Shown here: positions 62,617-64,000 of the stretch, piece by piece
How positions within the stretch are numbered: the first letter of the stretch is position 1
Layout of the letters: each line of letters begins with the position of its first letter
NCBI GenBank assembly: GCA_016936975.1
Contig: JAFGWU010000054.1
Coordinates: 16,298 to 80,297, forward strand
DNA length: 64,000 nucleotides
Direction of reading: 5' to 3'
DNA from: Bacteroidales bacterium
GTDB taxonomy: Bacteria > Bacteroidota > Bacteroidia > Bacteroidales > GCA-2748055
Notes under the pieces: generated by a model
The model's input: only the letters and a program-made list of their open reading frames with translations
Databases searched by the model: none
Told to the model about the DNA's origin: nothing
Position numbers and translations under genes: made by a program

Positions 62617-64000
62617 ATGGATTTGAATAAATTTACCATAAAGGCCCAGGAGGCTATTCAGAGAGCGCAGCAGTTGTCGATGGAACAGCGTCACCAGGCG
62701 ATTGAGTGTACCCATCTCCTGAAAGGGATCATCCTGGTGGATGAGCATGTTCTTCCTTACATTTTCAAAAAGCTCTCCATTAATTTTCAGAATATAAATG
62801 CAACCCTCGACCGGATGCTGGAAGGATATCCGAAGGTGGACGGGGCAGAGCAATATTTATCAAGGGAAGCCAATGAATCGTTGCTCATGGCGCAATCCTC
62901 CGCCAGGGAATTCGGGGATGAGTACGTGACCCTTGAGCACATGATTCTCGGGCTGATCCGGTCCGGGAACCAGGTCGGGAAGATGCTCAAGGATGCCGGG
63001 CTTAATGAGAAAGAGCTGGTGGCTGTGATCAGGGAGTTACGCAAGGGAGCAAGTGTAAGGAGCCAGAGTGCCGAAGATACATACAATGCCCTGGACAAAT
63101 ATGCCATTCACCTGAACGAGCGCGCCCGTGAAGGGAAACTGGACCCCGTTATCGGGCGGGATGATGAGATCCGCCGGGTTTTGCAGATCCTTACCCGAAG
63201 GACCAAGAATAACCCGATCCTGGTCGGTGAACCGGGTGTGGGAAAGACGGCTATCGCGGAGGGCATCGCTTTCAGGATTGTGAAGGGCGATGTGCCCGAC
63301 GACCTGCTTTCGAAAGAGATCTACTCTCTCGATATGGGTGCCCTGATAGCCGGGGCCAAGTACAAGGGGGAATTCGAGGAGCGACTTAAATCAGTGGTCA
63401 AAGAGGTAATTGCATCCAACGGCAGTATCATTCTTTTCATTGATGAGATCCATACCCTGGTCGGAGCAGGAAGCGGCGGGGAGGGCGCCATGGATGCGGC
63501 CAACATATTGAAGCCCGCCCTTTCGAGGGGCGAGCTGAGGGCGATCGGGGCAACCACCCTGAACGAATTTCAGAAATATTTTGAAAAGGATAAGGCTCTG
63601 GAAAGAAGGTTCCAGAAGGTTTATGTGAATGAACCATCGGAGGAGGATGCAATTTCCATCCTCAGGGGGATCAAGGAGCGTTATGAAAACTATCACAAGA
63701 TCCGGATTAAGGATGAGGCCATTATCGCCGCCGTCCAGTTATCTATCCGGTACATCACCGACCGGTTTCTTCCTGATAAAGCGATTGACCTGATCGACGA
63801 GTCGGCAGCCCACCTGCGCCTGGAGATGAACTCAAAGCCGGAAGCCATTGATACGCTCGACCGGAAGATTCAGCAACTCGAGATTGAAAAAGAGGCGTTC
63901 AAGCGGGAGAAAGACAAAACCAGGATTGAACAGATATCCAAACAGCTTGCCGATCTGCGGGATGAGCAGCAGCAGTTGATGGCGCTCTGGCAGAATGAAA
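62617..64000 (+). CDS. clpB: ATP-dependent chaperone ClpB, N-terminal part
   Basis: The first 461 codons of a disaggregase run off the window end. The N-domain has two Clp repeats: [19 protein letters not shown] with ECTHLLKGI near residue 25, and [19 protein letters not shown] with LEHMILG near 85-110. The first AAA+ domain starts near residue 165 and shows Walker [14 protein letters not shown], the pore loop [13 protein letters not shown], Walker [17 protein letters not shown], and the arginine-finger region [10 protein letters not shown]. After about residue 400 comes the coiled middle domain ([19 protein letters not shown]), which separates ClpB from ClpC. ClpB works with DnaK to rescue aggregated proteins. 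The second AAA+ domain is outside the window. Confidence 0.95.
   Translation, partial: MDLNKFTIKAQEAIQRAQQLSMEQRHQAIECTHLLKGIILVDEHVLPYIFKKLSINFQNINATLDRMLEGYPKVDGAEQYLSREANESLLMAQSSAREFGDEYVTLEHMILGLIRSGNQVGKMLKDAGLNEKELVAVIRELRKGASVRSQSAEDTYNALDKYAIHLNERAREGKLDPVIGRDDEIRRVLQILTRRTKNNPILVGEPGVGKTAIAEGIAFRIVKGDVPDDLLSKEIYSLDMGALIAGAKYKGEFEERLKSVVKEVIASNGSIILFIDEIHTLVGAGSGGEGAMDAANILKPALSRGELRAIGATTLNEFQKYFEKDKALERRFQKVYVNEPSEEDAISILRGIKERYENYHKIRIKDEAIIAAVQLSIRYITDRFLPDKAIDLIDESAAHLRLEMNSKPEAIDTLDRKIQQLEIEKEAFKREKDKTRIEQISKQLADLRDEQQQLMALWQNE

Noticed and set aside
1..64000. CRISPR array, tRNA, rRNA, insertion sequence or prophage
   Set aside because: No evenly spaced direct repeats, no tRNA T-loop words in the intergenic regions, no rRNA segments, and no transposase or integrase gene was seen on either strand.

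Overview
The window looks like chromosomal DNA of a Bacteroidota bacterium, probably a Bacteroidales or Marinilabiliales relative; the exact lineage cannot be fixed from the sequence alone. The evidence is a complete type IX secretion core (porP-like gene, gldK, gldL, gldM, gldN), a giant SprB-repeat surface protein with the type-B secretion C-terminal domain next to its own PorP/SprF partner, an orphan gldA, a fused secDF, and many promoter -7 boxes of the Bacteroidota form TAnnTTTG instead of sigma-70 hexamers. Most of the window is housekeeping chromosome. No tRNA, rRNA, insertion sequence, prophage or CRISPR array was found.

Layout. 1-6.2 kb: tail of an oligopeptide-type ABC ATPase, a class A penicillin-binding protein, topA, and a degenerate arginase-fold protein. 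6.3-12.3 kb: porP-gldKLMN, closed by a good terminator. 12.4-15.1 kb: mannose-1-phosphate guanylyltransferase and an MlaE/MlaF ABC pair without its MCE partner. 15.1-21.1 kb: three genes on the minus strand encoding an inner-membrane-anchored propeller protein, a lipoprotein and a DUF5723 outer-membrane protein, a plausible undescribed envelope complex. 21.4-26.0 kb: ung, trpS, and an rbfA-methyltransferase-LolE-like cluster. 26.2-33.5 kb: SprB-like adhesin, SprF-like protein and a DUF4296 lipoprotein. 33.4-36.9 kb: asnS-rpoN-PAP2-like operon. 37-43.5 kb: universal stress protein, gldA, a TPR protein, a SAM-II-like riboswitch upstream of metK, ribE and a saccharopine-dehydrogenase-like enzyme. 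43.5-46.1 kb: tatA-antiporter-lolD-trmN6 operon on the minus strand. 46.2-49.0 kb: a two-component system (RprX/RprY-like) with a divergent periplasmic gene and three direct GTTAAT repeats between them at exact 11-nt spacing. 49-59 kb: secDF, mdh, a cytidylate-kinase-like gene, gpmI and a large M16 peptidase lipoprotein. 59.3-64 kb: a PurF-like protein lacking the catalytic cysteine, an AI-2E family membrane protein, a tiny basic exported protein and the start of clpB.

How the parts fit. GldK/N (outer-membrane ring), GldL/M (inner-membrane motor) and PorP form the type IX machine; the SprB-like protein is a likely cargo and its neighbouring SprF-like protein its dedicated partner. SecDF supports Sec export of these proteins to the periplasm. 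The most interesting non-coding signals are the SAM-II-like RNA, the 11-nt-period regulator box, and three genes (mlaE, rbfA, tatA) whose start codons lie so close to the -7 box that their mRNAs should be almost leaderless.
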